Source of the DNA: JAFALK01 sp042701975
GTDB lineage: Bacteria > Pseudomonadota > Gammaproteobacteria > Burkholderiales > Burkholderiaceae_C
Direction: 5' to 3'
DNA: 64,000 nucleotides
NCBI GenBank assembly: GCA_042701975.1
Contig: CP170561.1
Location: 2,294,001 to 2,358,000 of the forward strand
Made by a program: the position numbers and the translations under genes. The notes under the pieces were generated by a model, which made no database searches, was not told the origin of the DNA, and saw only the letters and a list, made by a program, of their open reading frames with translations. Position 1 is the first letter of the stretch. Each line of letters starts with the position of its first letter. Below are positions 44,595 to 53,574 of this stretch, in pieces.

Positions 44595-46130
44595 ATGCGT
44601 GATTTCCACAACCTCGATACCCCTCAAACCCCTCAAACCCCTCAAACCTCTCAAGTCCTCATTGCCGGCGCCGGCCCGGTGGGGCTGTTTCTCGCCTGTG
44701 AACTGCGCCTGGCAGGCGTGGCCGTCACGGTGCTGGAGCAGACCGAGAGCCCCGCGTCACCGCTGAAGCGCCTGCCCCTCGGCCTGCGCGGCTTGTCCAT
44801 CCCGACGCTGGAGACCTTCCAGCGCCGTGGCCTGCTGGACGCCATCACCGGCCCGCAAGCCAGCGCCGCCACGCCCGGCGCGCACTGGATGCAGCAGCAG
44901 CGCCGACCCGGCGGGCACTTTGCCGGCATCCAGTTCTTTGAGGACCAGGTCGACCCGAGCCGCTGGCCCTGGCGCCTGCCCGACGCCATCTGCCGCAGCG
45001 TGGCCGTGAACATGGAGCACATCGAGACCGTCCTCGCCGCACGCGCGCTGGAGCTCGGCGCCGTGATCCGGCGCGGCTGCGGCGTCAAAAGCTTCGAGGT
45101 TTCGGACGGCGGCGACACGATCACTGTCCAGGCCGGCGGCGAAGCGTTCCGCGGCCAATGGCTGGTCGGCTGCGATGGCGGCCGCAGTACGGTGCGCAAG
45201 CTCGGCGGCTTTGAGTTCATCGGCACCGAGCCCGAATTCACCGGCTACTCCGCGCTGCTCGACCTCGCCGACCCCGAGGCTCTGCCCGCCGGCCGGCACT
45301 ACACGGGCGCTGGCATGTACACCTTCCAGCGGCCGGGCACGGCGGCGATGGTCGACTTCGATGGCGGTGCCTTTCACCGCAGCCAGCCTGTGACGGTCGA
45401 GCATGTCCAAGCCGTGCTGCGGCGTGTCTCGGGCGTTGATGTCACCGTCACCGCGTTGCATCACGCCACCACCTGGACCGACCGGGCCCACCAGGCCACC
45501 CGCTACCGGCGCGGCCGCGTCCTGCTGGCCGGCGATGCCGCACACATCCATTCGCCCTTGGGCGGCCAAGGCCTGAACCTCGGCCTGGGCGATGCGATGA
45601 ACGTCGGCTGGAAGCTCGCCGCCGTGGTGCGCTGCGAAGCGCCCGAAAGCCTGCTTGACAGCTACGAGGCCGAACGCATGCCCGTCGGCGCGCAAGTGCT
45701 CGACTGGTCCCGCGCTCAGGTGAGCCTCATGCGCCCCAGCCCCAGTTCACGCGCGATGGCTTCCGTGATCCGCGATCTGGTCGAGACGGGCGATGGGGCC
45801 ACGTACTTTGCCGAGCGTGTGCTGGGCGCGACCTTGCGCTATGACCTGGGCGGCAATTCGCATCCGTTGGTGGGCCGCAGCGTGCCGCACTTCGCTCTGA
45901 AGGACGGCACGAGGCTCGCAGATCAGCTGCGGGCAGGGAAGGGCGTGCTGCTGGACCTGTCCATGGCTGAAGACGACCTCGGACTGAGCGCCGTGCTCGT
46001 GCGCGCAGACGGCGTGGTGGCTTGGGCTGCCGACCTCGGCGTGGCGGATGAAGAAGGCCTGGAGCAGGCCTTGGCGCAATGGTTCAGCATGGTCCCTCCG
46101 GCGGGAATCGAACCCACATTTGCCGCTTAG
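44595..46130 (+). CDS. FAD-dependent aromatic-type monooxygenase
   Basis: The 511-residue flavoprotein has the FAD-binding VLIAGAGPVGLFLA (about 21-34), the DG region WLVGCDGGRSTVRK, and GRVLLAGDAAHIHSPLGGQGLNLG, the motifs of the PheA/TetX/RdmE group. The C-terminal part resembles the thioredoxin-like domain of these hydroxylases. A short tandem TPQTPQTPQT sits near residues 9-19. The last 13 codons (MVPPAGIEPTFAA) are the antisense of the tRNA-Arg gene, so the natural C-terminus has probably been replaced or extended by the tRNA. The ATG at 44595 has TGGAG upstream. Substrate unknown. Confidence 0.88.
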   Translation: MRDFHNLDTPQTPQTPQTSQVLIAGAGPVGLFLACELRLAGVAVTVLEQTESPASPLKRLPLGLRGLSIPTLETFQRRGLLDAITGPQASAATPGAHWMQQQRRPGGHFAGIQFFEDQVDPSRWPWRLPDAICRSVAVNMEHIETVLAARALELGAVIRRGCGVKSFEVSDGGDTITVQAGGEAFRGQWLVGCDGGRSTVRKLGGFEFIGTEPEFTGYSALLDLADPEALPAGRHYTGAGMYTFQRPGTAAMVDFDGGAFHRSQPVTVEHVQAVLRRVSGVDVTVTALHHATTWTDRAHQATRYRRGRVLLAGDAAHIHSPLGGQGLNLGLGDAMNVGWKLAAVVRCEAPESLLDSYEAERMPVGAQVLDWSRAQVSLMRPSPSSRAMASVIRDLVETGDGATYFAERVLGATLRYDLGGNSHPLVGRSVPHFALKDGTRLADQLRAGKGVLLDLSMAEDDLGLSAVLVRADGVVAWAADLGVADEEGLEQALAQWFSMVPPAGIEPTFAA

Positions 46131-46164
46131 GAGGCGGCCGTTCTATCCATTGAACTACGGAGAG
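46090..46164 (-). tRNA. tRNA-Arg (anticodon CCT)
   Basis: Read on the minus strand, the 75-nt sequence folds as a cloverleaf: acceptor CTCTCCG/CGGAGGG (one G-U), D stem GTTC/GAAC, anticodon stem GCCGC/GCGGC with loop CTCCTAA, T stem GTGGG/CCCGC, and encoded CCA. The anticodon CCT reads Arg AGG. Its 3' half overlaps the last 41 bp of the monooxygenase gene on the other strand. Confidence 0.96.
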
Positions 46165-46224
46165 AGATAGAAGCGCGCGGATTCTAGTTGATCGCTCTGG
46201 AGAGGAGGCTGCGCGGCAAAGGCC

Positions 46225-46830
46225 TTACCGAGGCCTGGGTTCGAACAGTTGCCGAGGCTTGCCGCCGGCATCGGTGAGCTCCAGGGAGTCGCCCTGTACG
46301 TGCAGGGACCAGCCGTTGCTGAACGAAATCGCGTCGGTGGTGATGGATCCGCGCAGCACCGTCTGGCCTGACGGATCATCCGAAACGATCGGGTGGTAGC
46401 TGCCGACCCGATCATGCTGACCGCCGGGGTGCGCGAGCAAGATGCCGACCCACTTGTCCACGTGGCCGGTGCCCGAGACGATGCCGCCGGCCTGCATGCT
46501 GCGGATCTCCGTGACCGAGCCCGTGCCTGCAACTTCCACATTGCCGATGGTGCCGATGGCAAGCCGGGTCTTGCCTTCAGGATGCTTGATGTAGACGTAG
46601 CCCTCCAGCCCCTGGGGACCTCCCGTGGGCATCGCATTGAGCGAGACCTGCCCGACCACACCGCCCAGCGCATTCGATGCACCTGGCTTGGTCCCCGGCG
46701 CGACCTGGCTCCACTGCGCCCAGTTGTTGGGCATGTCTCCGTAGTGGTTGACGACAACGGCGGCGCCAATACCGCCACCGGCAAGCCCGCAGGCGAAAGC
46801 AACCACCCAGACAACGATTCGTTGATTCAT
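46225..46830 (-). CDS. Hypothetical membrane-anchored protein
   Basis: The 201-residue protein starts with a hydrophobic segment (RIVVWVVAFACGLAGGGIGAAVVV by position 4-27) that could be a signal or membrane anchor. The rest is a soluble domain with glycine-rich beta-like repeats (GYVYIKHPEGKTRLAIGTIGNVEVAGTGSV by position and DPSGQTVLRGSITT). I do not recognise the family. The ATG at 46830 has AAGGA upstream; the open frame to 46911 is not supported. It stands alone between the tRNA and the tamB operon, both minus-strand genes. Confidence 0.6.
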   Translation of the reverse strand: MNQRIVVWVVAFACGLAGGGIGAAVVVNHYGDMPNNWAQWSQVAPGTKPGASNALGGVVGQVSLNAMPTGGPQGLEGYVYIKHPEGKTRLAIGTIGNVEVAGTGSVTEIRSMQAGGIVSGTGHVDKWVGILLAHPGGQHDRVGSYHPIVSDDPSGQTVLRGSITTDAISFSNGWSLHVQGDSLELTDAGGKPRQLFEPRPR

Positions 46831-46898
46831 CGAAATCGATCCTTGCAAATCCACTGAGAGGACGGCCAGAAATTCTACGGGCGCCTGCGCGGGCCGCT

Positions 46899-49800
46899 TC
46901 ACCACCGCCACTGCCAGATCAGATCCAGCGCGTTGTCCTCGCCCGTCTGCATCCGCAGCGTGAAGCGTCGCGCAATCCGGTAGATCAGCTGCCAGCTGCC
47001 CGTCGTCGCGTTCAGGCTGCGCTCGTACGCGACGTACCAGTTGCGCGAGAGCTGGCGGCCGATGTGGACGATGGTTTCGCGGGCCTCGCCTTCGCTGCCG
47101 GTCAGCTCGCTCTGGCGTACGGAGATGTCGTCCAGTCCGAGGCGCTTGATGAGCTTGGAGGTGTCGCCTTCGCCCTCGCCCGCGAGCAGCGCCAGGGCGG
47201 CGCGTTGCAGCAGGGCGGTGTCGGCGCGGCCGAGTTCTTCGGGCCCGCGGCCGAGCAGCAGCCAGGAGAGCTTGTCGCCATCGCTCATGTCGGGCTCGGA
47301 GTAGAGCTGGATGCGCGGCGCCAGCGCGGTGCCGGTGACGAGCACGCCGACGCGCGTGTCGGTGTCGGGCCGCACGGCGAGGATGTCCAGGCGCGGGTTG
47401 TCGTAGGCGCCGTTGAAGATCACTTCGCCGCGTTCGACTTCGAGCTTTTGGCCATAGGCCGCGTAGGTGCCGCCGATCGTGCGCACCGTGCCTTTGAGCC
47501 GCGGCGGTCCCGCTTGCTGAGTCAGTTCAAGCTGGCCGGCCAGGCGCGTCTCCAGGCCGCGGCCGCGCAGCTTGAGCTGGTCGCCCAGGTCCACCGCCAG
47601 ACGCACGTAGACCTTGCGCGGCTCGGCGGCCGAGCCGGTAGGCGCGCCGGGCGTGGCCGATGTGGCAGTGGCATTGCGCTCCGCCAGTGGCCGCAGGATC
47701 TCGACGTCGTCGCCCAGCGTGGGTGCACCGGCGCGGGTGAAGTCGAACAGGCCCGAGTCGGCGCGCATCTGGCCTTCAAGCTGCAACTCCTGCGGCGTGA
47801 GGTTGGCGCTCGCCTGGCCGCTCAACACGAGGCTGCGGTCTACGCGCTGGAAGACGGTGAAGTGCTCGGCCTTGAGCGAAACCAGTGCGCGCGGGAATTC
47901 GCCGAGCCGCGCCTCGCCGCTCGCTTCGATGTGCCCTTCACCGCCGCGAAACGTGAGGCTCTGCACACGGGCTGTGTCGCCATCGAAGGCCATCTCGAAG
48001 CTGCCCTGGTCCAGGTTCACGCCCATCAGCATGTGCCGCGCGGAGAGCCCGCTGCCGCGCGCATTGCCCGACAGATGCGCGGCGCCCAGCGTGCCGCCCA
48101 GGTCCACGGCCGATTCCAATCGGCCGCCCAGGCGCCAGCCCGCAGGCAGCAGAGCACCCCAGCCACCCAGCTCGGCCACCTGGATCTTGAGCTGGCCGGA
48201 CAGCGGCGCGTTGGCCGCCGGCACGAGGGCGTCGGACTTCACGACGATGTTGCCCGTCAGCTCGCCCCAGCCCGTGCCGGACAGTTCGGGCGTGAAGCGC
48301 CATTCGCCGTTCTGCGCGGTGAGGCTCAGCCTGGCGGCGTTGAGCCCCAGCGCGCGGCTGCGCTTTTGCTCGTCGGTCACGGTCAGATCGCCGCTCTGGC
48401 GTTCGATCAGGGCTTCGATGTCGACGCGATCGCGCGTGTCCAGGCGAACGTGGCCCGCCACGCGCAGGTCGCCGCCCCAACCGAAGTCGGACTGCCAGCG
48501 CGCCAGCAGCGGGCCGACGGCGAGCGTGTCCAGCGTCAGCGATGCATGGATCTCGGGCAGCGCGTTGGCCGCTCGTGGCGCCTGCCATTCCAGCCGGTTC
48601 CAGCGCCAGCGTGCGCCGCCCAGCTCGACGCTGCCGGGCTCGGCGCGAGCGGCCAGCAGCTCGCGGGCTGCGCTGAAATCAAGCGTTAGCGCCAGGTCTT
48701 CCACGGCCAGCATCGCCGGCAGGCGCGTGTCCGTCGGGCGGGCGTTGAGGCTCACATGTCGGCCCGTCCAGCGCTTGGCCTGCCAGCTGCCTTCGAGTTG
48801 CGCGTGCACTTCGCCCGCCAAGGCCTGCGAGGGCGGCTGGCCCGGGCGGTGCAGCAGGCCGCTGGCATCGAGTTTGGCGCGGTGGTTGTCCAGCGTGCCC
48901 TTGAGTTCGAGGCGCGCGTTCTTGAGCGTCTGCCCCGCCAGCTGAACGTCGGTGAGCTGCAGCTGCCCGTCCACGCTCGCGCCATTGGCCTGCAAGCGGC
49001 CTTCAGCGCTGCCGGCCAGCCGCTGCTTGGAGCCCAGCAGATCGAGCAGCGCGTTGAACTCGTACAGCTTCGGCGCCTTGAGCTGGCTGTTCAGCGTGAG
49101 CTGCGGGCTGCTCGGTTTGCCGCTCAAGCGACCACTGGTCTCCAGCGTGTTCGACTGCAGGGCCAGGCGCGACTGGAAGTCGCCGCTGCTGTAGCGCGCC
49201 GTGCCGCTCAGCAGGCCCTTGAGCTCCAGCGTGGCATCGCCCTGCGGCCACTGATCGGCACCGCCGGTGCGCAGATCGGCACGGCCCTGGCCGCTGAGCT
49301 TGGTGCTGGCGATGTCGTTCCAGAAGGCGTGCGGGTCCAGCTCGCGCAGCTGCGCCTCGGCGTTCAGGCGCCACCCGGCGCCCAGCAGTTCGGCCTCGCC
49401 TTTGAGGTTGGCCTGCGCGCTGCCGGAGACCAGCTCCGCGCGGCTGACGGTGATCTTCTCCCCGGCAATTTGAGCGGCCAGGTCGAGCGTGGCCTGCTTG
49501 CCGCTCAAGTGGCCCGTTAGCGTCAGCGGCTGGCCGGGCGCTCCCGCCAGGTCCGCGTTGCCGGCCAGCAGCATCGGCGCGGCGCGGCCGTCGATGCGTT
49601 CGGGGCGGATGTCGGTGAACTGGGCCTGCACGCGGAAGCGCTGGCCGGCTTCGAGCCGGCCCTGGCCGCTGATCGAACCGGCGGGGGCCTTGCTGCTGCC
49701 CAGCCGCGCCTCGAAGTGCTCGATCTGCAGGCTCTGCCATTGGTCCGGCCTCGCTTGCGCGCGCAGGGTCAGGCTCTGCACGGGCAAGGCCTGCTGGTCC

Positions 49801-50648
49801 CAGCGGCCGGCGGCGGCGTTGCTCAGGCGGGCGTCGAGCTTGGCGGGTTGGTCCCAGCCGGTGGCGTCGATGGTGGCGCTGCCGCTGAGTTGGGTCTTGG
49901 GCAGGTTGTTGGAGAGCGCCTGCAGGTCCAGCGATTCGGCGCGGGCCTGCACTGCGTGCAATGGCCAGGGCGCGAAGGGCTGCAGCTGGCCGGAGAGCTG
50001 CAGCTGCTGGCCGCTTTGCTCCAGCTTCGCTTGCAGGCCGAGCGTGCTCAGCGGCCCGTTCAGGTCGGCCTGGCCGCTCCAGCTGGCATCGCGGGCCTGG
50101 AGCTGGGCCTGGACCTTCATCTCACCCTGCGTGGCGATGCGCGCCTGGCCGGAGAGTTCGAGCTTTTCCCAGCGCAGATGCGTCAGCTCGGCGCTGTGTT
50201 CCGCGTTGCCAAGGCTCAGCCGACCTTCGATCTCCTGCAGCAGCAGCGTGCCCTGGCGCAGCCGCGCCAGCTGCAAATGGCTGATGCTCAATTCGAGCGG
50301 CATCAGCAGATCGGCGGGCGCCTGGGCCTTGGTCTTGGAAGGTGTCAATTCCAACGCCACTTCATCGGCCGAGAGCCGGTCGAAGGCCAGCGATTTCCAA
50401 CCCAGGTGAGGCGCGCTCCAGCGCAGGCCATCGATGCGGATGTGATCGGCGCCGAACTGCAGGTCCACACGCCGCGCCGCGAAATCGCCGAGCAGCGCGC
50501 CTTGCGGGGCTTCCGCCTGCACGCCGGGGATGTGACGCAGCAGCCAGGCGCTGCCGGCTTCCGTGAAAGGCAGGGCGACGGCGAGGCCGAGCGCGGCGAA
50601 CAGCGGCAGCGGCGCTGCGAACCAGAGGCTGCGCTTCCAGATCTTCAC
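46899..50648 (-). CDS. tamB: Translocation and assembly module TamB
   Basis: TamB is the inner-membrane-anchored, periplasm-spanning partner of TamA. It moves phospholipid or proteins toward the outer membrane. The 1249-residue protein has an N-terminal anchor (KRSLWFAAPLPLFAALGLAVAL by position 5-26), a long beta-repeat body and the C-terminal DUF490 domain ending LDLIWQWRW. I chose GTG 50648, which overlaps the tamA stop as GTGA. The frame open to 51209 is an artefact across tamA. Length is normal. Confidence 0.93.
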   Translation of the reverse strand: MKIWKRSLWFAAPLPLFAALGLAVALPFTEAGSAWLLRHIPGVQAEAPQGALLGDFAARRVDLQFGADHIRIDGLRWSAPHLGWKSLAFDRLSADEVALELTPSKTKAQAPADLLMPLELSISHLQLARLRQGTLLLQEIEGRLSLGNAEHSAELTHLRWEKLELSGQARIATQGEMKVQAQLQARDASWSGQADLNGPLSTLGLQAKLEQSGQQLQLSGQLQPFAPWPLHAVQARAESLDLQALSNNLPKTQLSGSATIDATGWDQPAKLDARLSNAAAGRWDQQALPVQSLTLRAQARPDQWQSLQIEHFEARLGSSKAPAGSISGQGRLEAGQRFRVQAQFTDIRPERIDGRAAPMLLAGNADLAGAPGQPLTLTGHLSGKQATLDLAAQIAGEKITVSRAELVSGSAQANLKGEAELLGAGWRLNAEAQLRELDPHAFWNDIASTKLSGQGRADLRTGGADQWPQGDATLELKGLLSGTARYSSGDFQSRLALQSNTLETSGRLSGKPSSPQLTLNSQLKAPKLYEFNALLDLLGSKQRLAGSAEGRLQANGASVDGQLQLTDVQLAGQTLKNARLELKGTLDNHRAKLDASGLLHRPGQPPSQALAGEVHAQLEGSWQAKRWTGRHVSLNARPTDTRLPAMLAVEDLALTLDFSAARELLAARAEPGSVELGGARWRWNRLEWQAPRAANALPEIHASLTLDTLAVGPLLARWQSDFGWGGDLRVAGHVRLDTRDRVDIEALIERQSGDLTVTDEQKRSRALGLNAARLSLTAQNGEWRFTPELSGTGWGELTGNIVVKSDALVPAANAPLSGQLKIQVAELGGWGALLPAGWRLGGRLESAVDLGGTLGAAHLSGNARGSGLSARHMLMGVNLDQGSFEMAFDGDTARVQSLTFRGGEGHIEASGEARLGEFPRALVSLKAEHFTVFQRVDRSLVLSGQASANLTPQELQLEGQMRADSGLFDFTRAGAPTLGDDVEILRPLAERNATATSATPGAPTGSAAEPRKVYVRLAVDLGDQLKLRGRGLETRLAGQLELTQQAGPPRLKGTVRTIGGTYAAYGQKLEVERGEVIFNGAYDNPRLDILAVRPDTDTRVGVLVTGTALAPRIQLYSEPDMSDGDKLSWLLLGRGPEELGRADTALLQRAALALLAGEGEGDTSKLIKRLGLDDISVRQSELTGSEGEARETIVHIGRQLSRNWYVAYERSLNATTGSWQLIYRIARRFTLRMQTGEDNALDLIWQWRW

Positions 50649-52375
50649 AGCACGACCCCGACCGTGAAGTGGACGCGCCACTGATGCGCCTGAAAGCCGC
50701 GCGCTACGTCGAGCTTGAGCGGCCCGATCGGGCTGCGGATGCGCAGGCCCACACCGGCGCCCACCTTGGGTTTGAAGCTGCCCCAGCGGTCGGCGGCGTT
50801 GCCGGCGTCGACGAAGGCGGCGCCCCAGATCAGCGGCCAGTCGGCCGAGAGGGGATGCGCCGCCTCCAGGCTCGCCGTGGCGGACACGCGGCCGCCGACG
50901 GTCAGGCCGTTCACCTGCGGGCCGAGCTCCTGGTAGGCGTAGCCGCGCACCGAATCGTCGCCGCCGGCACGGAACAAGAGCTTCTGCGGCACGCCGACTT
51001 TTGAAGAAGCGAAGACCTGGTCCAGCTCGATGCGCGCGGTGCCGTACCAGCTCGAAGGCAGGCGGTCGTAGCGTTGGAACTTGAATTGAGCGCGGCCGAA
51101 GAAGCCGGCCTCTTGCGAGCTGCTGTCCGCGCGGCCCGCGCCGACGAGCAGCAGGCCCTGGTTGCCCTCCGTGGGCAGCACCAGGCTGTCGAGCCGGCGG
51201 CGCGTCCACTGCACGTTGTATGAGAAGGCCTGCGAGGTATCGCGGCCGGTTGCAGTGGTCTGCAGGGCGCGCAACGCTTCCACATAACTGAAACGTTCAT
51301 CGTGGCCGCCGGGCCCGCTTTCCTTGATGCGGCCCAGGCGCAGGCTGGTGTTGGTGAGGATTTCGTCGCCGCTGCGGTCTTCCTCGATCTGCGCGGAGAC
51401 GAGATTGCGCGAGAGGTCGGGCTGCGGATGCGAGCTCAGCTCCACCTCGCCCAGGCGCTGGTCGCGGCCGTAGACGAGTTTGCTGCGCAGGCGCACCGGC
51501 AGGTCCATGGGCCGGCGGTTCAGGTATTCGAGCGAGATCGTCTGACCGCTGTTGGCGTGGTAGCCAACGCCCACCGTGGCCTGCTGGCGCGGCGCCTCGC
51601 GCACACGCACGAGCACCGGCGTGGCGGCGGCGTTGTCTTCGTCGGCCTGCAGCTCCACGCTGGCGCCGTCGAAGAGCTGCGTGCGCTGCAGTCGCTCCTG
51701 AAAGTCCAGCAGCTTCTGCGCCGTGTACGGCGTGCCGGGCTGGAAGCCGGCCACGCGTTGCACGGTCTTGGCGTCTTGATACGAGAGGCCTTCGATGCGC
51801 AGTTCGCCCAGGTGGTAGAGCGGGCCGCTCTTCATCTTGAGGCCGAGCTGCACGTCGAGCAGCTCGGTGTCGACCTTGGCTGAGGTCTCGTCCCAGTCGG
51901 CGCGGGCATAGCCCTGGTCGCGGGCGCGGGCCAGCAGGTCGATCTTGGCGCCGCTCCAGGCCGACTGCGTGAAAGGCGCGCCGACGGGCAGACCCCAGCT
52001 GCGGAGCAGCAGCTCCGTCAGCTGTTTGTCCTTCTCGATCTCACCGGTGAAGCTCATGCCCACGCCGCCAATACGGCTGCGCGGGCCGGGGTCGACTTGC
52101 AGCATCAGCACATCGCCTTCGCGCTTTTGCGTGATGTGCGGATTGAAGTAGCCCTCGGTCTGCAGCAGGGCCTTGGCTTCATCGGGCGCGGCGGCGGCCA
52201 GACGCTGGATCTCCAGCTCGGAGAGATCGAGCTTGTCGCGCAGGGCGCGCGAAAGATCCAGATGTTCTTCCAGCAGCGGGCGCAGCGCCTTGGGCGCCTC
52301 GATGCGGAGCTCCACCGCCTGCGCACTCCAGCAACCACACAGCAGCACGAGCGCAGGGAACAGGCCTTTCTTCAT
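50645..52375 (-). CDS. tamA: Translocation and assembly module TamA
   Basis: TamA is an Omp85-family outer-membrane barrel. The 576-residue protein has a signal peptide (KKGLFPALVLLCGCWSAQA by position 2-20), POTRA-like repeats to about 260 (YFNPHITQKREGD, GYARADWDETSAKVD), and the C-terminal barrel with FRAGGDDSVRGYAYQELGP and VGAGVGLRIRSPIGPLKLDVA. It overlaps tamB (GTGA) and the VWA gene (ATGA), so one transcript carries all three. Complete. Confidence 0.93.
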   Translation of the reverse strand: MKKGLFPALVLLCGCWSAQAVELRIEAPKALRPLLEEHLDLSRALRDKLDLSELEIQRLAAAAPDEAKALLQTEGYFNPHITQKREGDVLMLQVDPGPRSRIGGVGMSFTGEIEKDKQLTELLLRSWGLPVGAPFTQSAWSGAKIDLLARARDQGYARADWDETSAKVDTELLDVQLGLKMKSGPLYHLGELRIEGLSYQDAKTVQRVAGFQPGTPYTAQKLLDFQERLQRTQLFDGASVELQADEDNAAATPVLVRVREAPRQQATVGVGYHANSGQTISLEYLNRRPMDLPVRLRSKLVYGRDQRLGEVELSSHPQPDLSRNLVSAQIEEDRSGDEILTNTSLRLGRIKESGPGGHDERFSYVEALRALQTTATGRDTSQAFSYNVQWTRRRLDSLVLPTEGNQGLLLVGAGRADSSSQEAGFFGRAQFKFQRYDRLPSSWYGTARIELDQVFASSKVGVPQKLLFRAGGDDSVRGYAYQELGPQVNGLTVGGRVSATASLEAAHPLSADWPLIWGAAFVDAGNAADRWGSFKPKVGAGVGLRIRSPIGPLKLDVARGFQAHQWRVHFTVGVVL

Positions 52376-53562
52376 TTGCTCAAGAGCCGCATCGCCCCTT
52401 CGAGTCCGGACAGCGAGAGCGGGAACATGCGCTGGTGCATCAACTGCTGGACGATCGCAATGCTCTGCCGGTACTGCCAGACGCCTTGCGGCTCGGGGTT
52501 GATCCAGGCGTATTTGGGGAAGGCGTGGGTGAGGCGCGAGAGCCATTCGGCGCCGGCCTCCTCGTTCATGTATTCGACGCTGCCACCGGGCTGCAGGATT
52601 TCATAAGGGCTCATCGTCGCGTCGCCGACGAAGATCAGCTTGTAGTCGCGGTTGTACTTGCGAATGATGTCCCAGGTCGGGAACTTCTCGGCGAAGCGGC
52701 GGCGGTTGTTCTTCCACACGAAGTCGTAGACGCAGTTGTGGAAGTAATAGAACTCCAGGTGCTTGAACTCGCTCTTGGTGGCGCTGAAGAGTTCTTCGAC
52801 GCGGTGGATGTGCTCGTCCATCGTGCCGCCCACGTCCATCAGCAGCAGCACCTTGACCTTGTTGTGCCGCTCGGGCTGCATGCGGATGTCCAGCATGCCG
52901 GCGTTGGCGGCGGTCTTGTGGATGGTGTCGTCGAGGTCGAGTTCCAGCTCTGAGCCCTCGCGAGCGAAACGGCGCAGGCGGCGCAAGGCTACCTTGATGT
53001 TGCGGGTGCCGAGTTCGAGGTTGTCGTCGTAATCGCGGTAGGCGCGCTGCTCCCACACCTTCACCGCACTCTTGCCACCGCCCTTGCCGCCGATGCGCAC
53101 GCCCGCCGGGTTGAAGCCGCCATTGCCGAAGGGGCTGGTGCCGCCCGTGCCGATCCAGCGGTTGCCGCCTTCGTGGCGTTCGTGCTGTTCTTCGAGCCGT
53201 TGCTTGAGGGTTTGCATCAGCTCATCCCAGCCCATGGCCTGGATGGCGGCTTTCTGCTCGGGCGTGAGCTCCAGGTTCAGGTGCTTCTTGAGCCAGTCCT
53301 CGGGCAGCTCCTTGGTGAAGTCGGTCAGCAGCTCCACGCCTTTGAAGTAGGCCCCGAAGGCGCGGTCGAACTTGTCGAAGTGGGCCTCATCCTTGACGAG
53401 GGCGGTGCGGGCGAAGTGATAGAAGTCGTCGATCGACGGCGGCGGCTGGCCTTCACGACCGCCGATCACACCGGCTTCCAGCCCTTCGAGGAGGGTCAGG
53501 AATTCGCGCACAGACACCGGCAGCTTGGCCGCGCGCAGGGTCTGGAAGAACTGGATCAGCAT
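52372..53562 (-). CDS. VWA-domain protein, CoxE-like (MoxR partner)
   Basis: The 396-residue protein has a CoxE-like VWA domain. The MIDAS-like site is DVGGTMDE (Asp243, Gly245, Thr247), where DxSxS is usual. The surrounding sequence (KVLLLMDVGGTM, FYYFHNCVYDFVW, GSVEYMNEE) fits MoxR-associated VWA proteins that serve as the cofactor of MoxR ATPases in complex assembly. A glycine-rich linker (about 133-164) precedes it. It lies 12 bp after the S9 peptidase and overlaps tamA. The MoxR gene (56180-57034) lies upstream on this strand, separated by a peptidase and an acetyltransferase. Confidence 0.9.
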   Translation of the reverse strand: MLIQFFQTLRAAKLPVSVREFLTLLEGLEAGVIGGREGQPPPSIDDFYHFARTALVKDEAHFDKFDRAFGAYFKGVELLTDFTKELPEDWLKKHLNLELTPEQKAAIQAMGWDELMQTLKQRLEEQHERHEGGNRWIGTGGTSPFGNGGFNPAGVRIGGKGGGKSAVKVWEQRAYRDYDDNLELGTRNIKVALRRLRRFAREGSELELDLDDTIHKTAANAGMLDIRMQPERHNKVKVLLLMDVGGTMDEHIHRVEELFSATKSEFKHLEFYYFHNCVYDFVWKNNRRRFAEKFPTWDIIRKYNRDYKLIFVGDATMSPYEILQPGGSVEYMNEEAGAEWLSRLTHAFPKYAWINPEPQGVWQYRQSIAIVQQLMHQRMFPLSLSGLEGAMRLLSK

Positions 53563-53574
53563 GATGCTTCGAGC

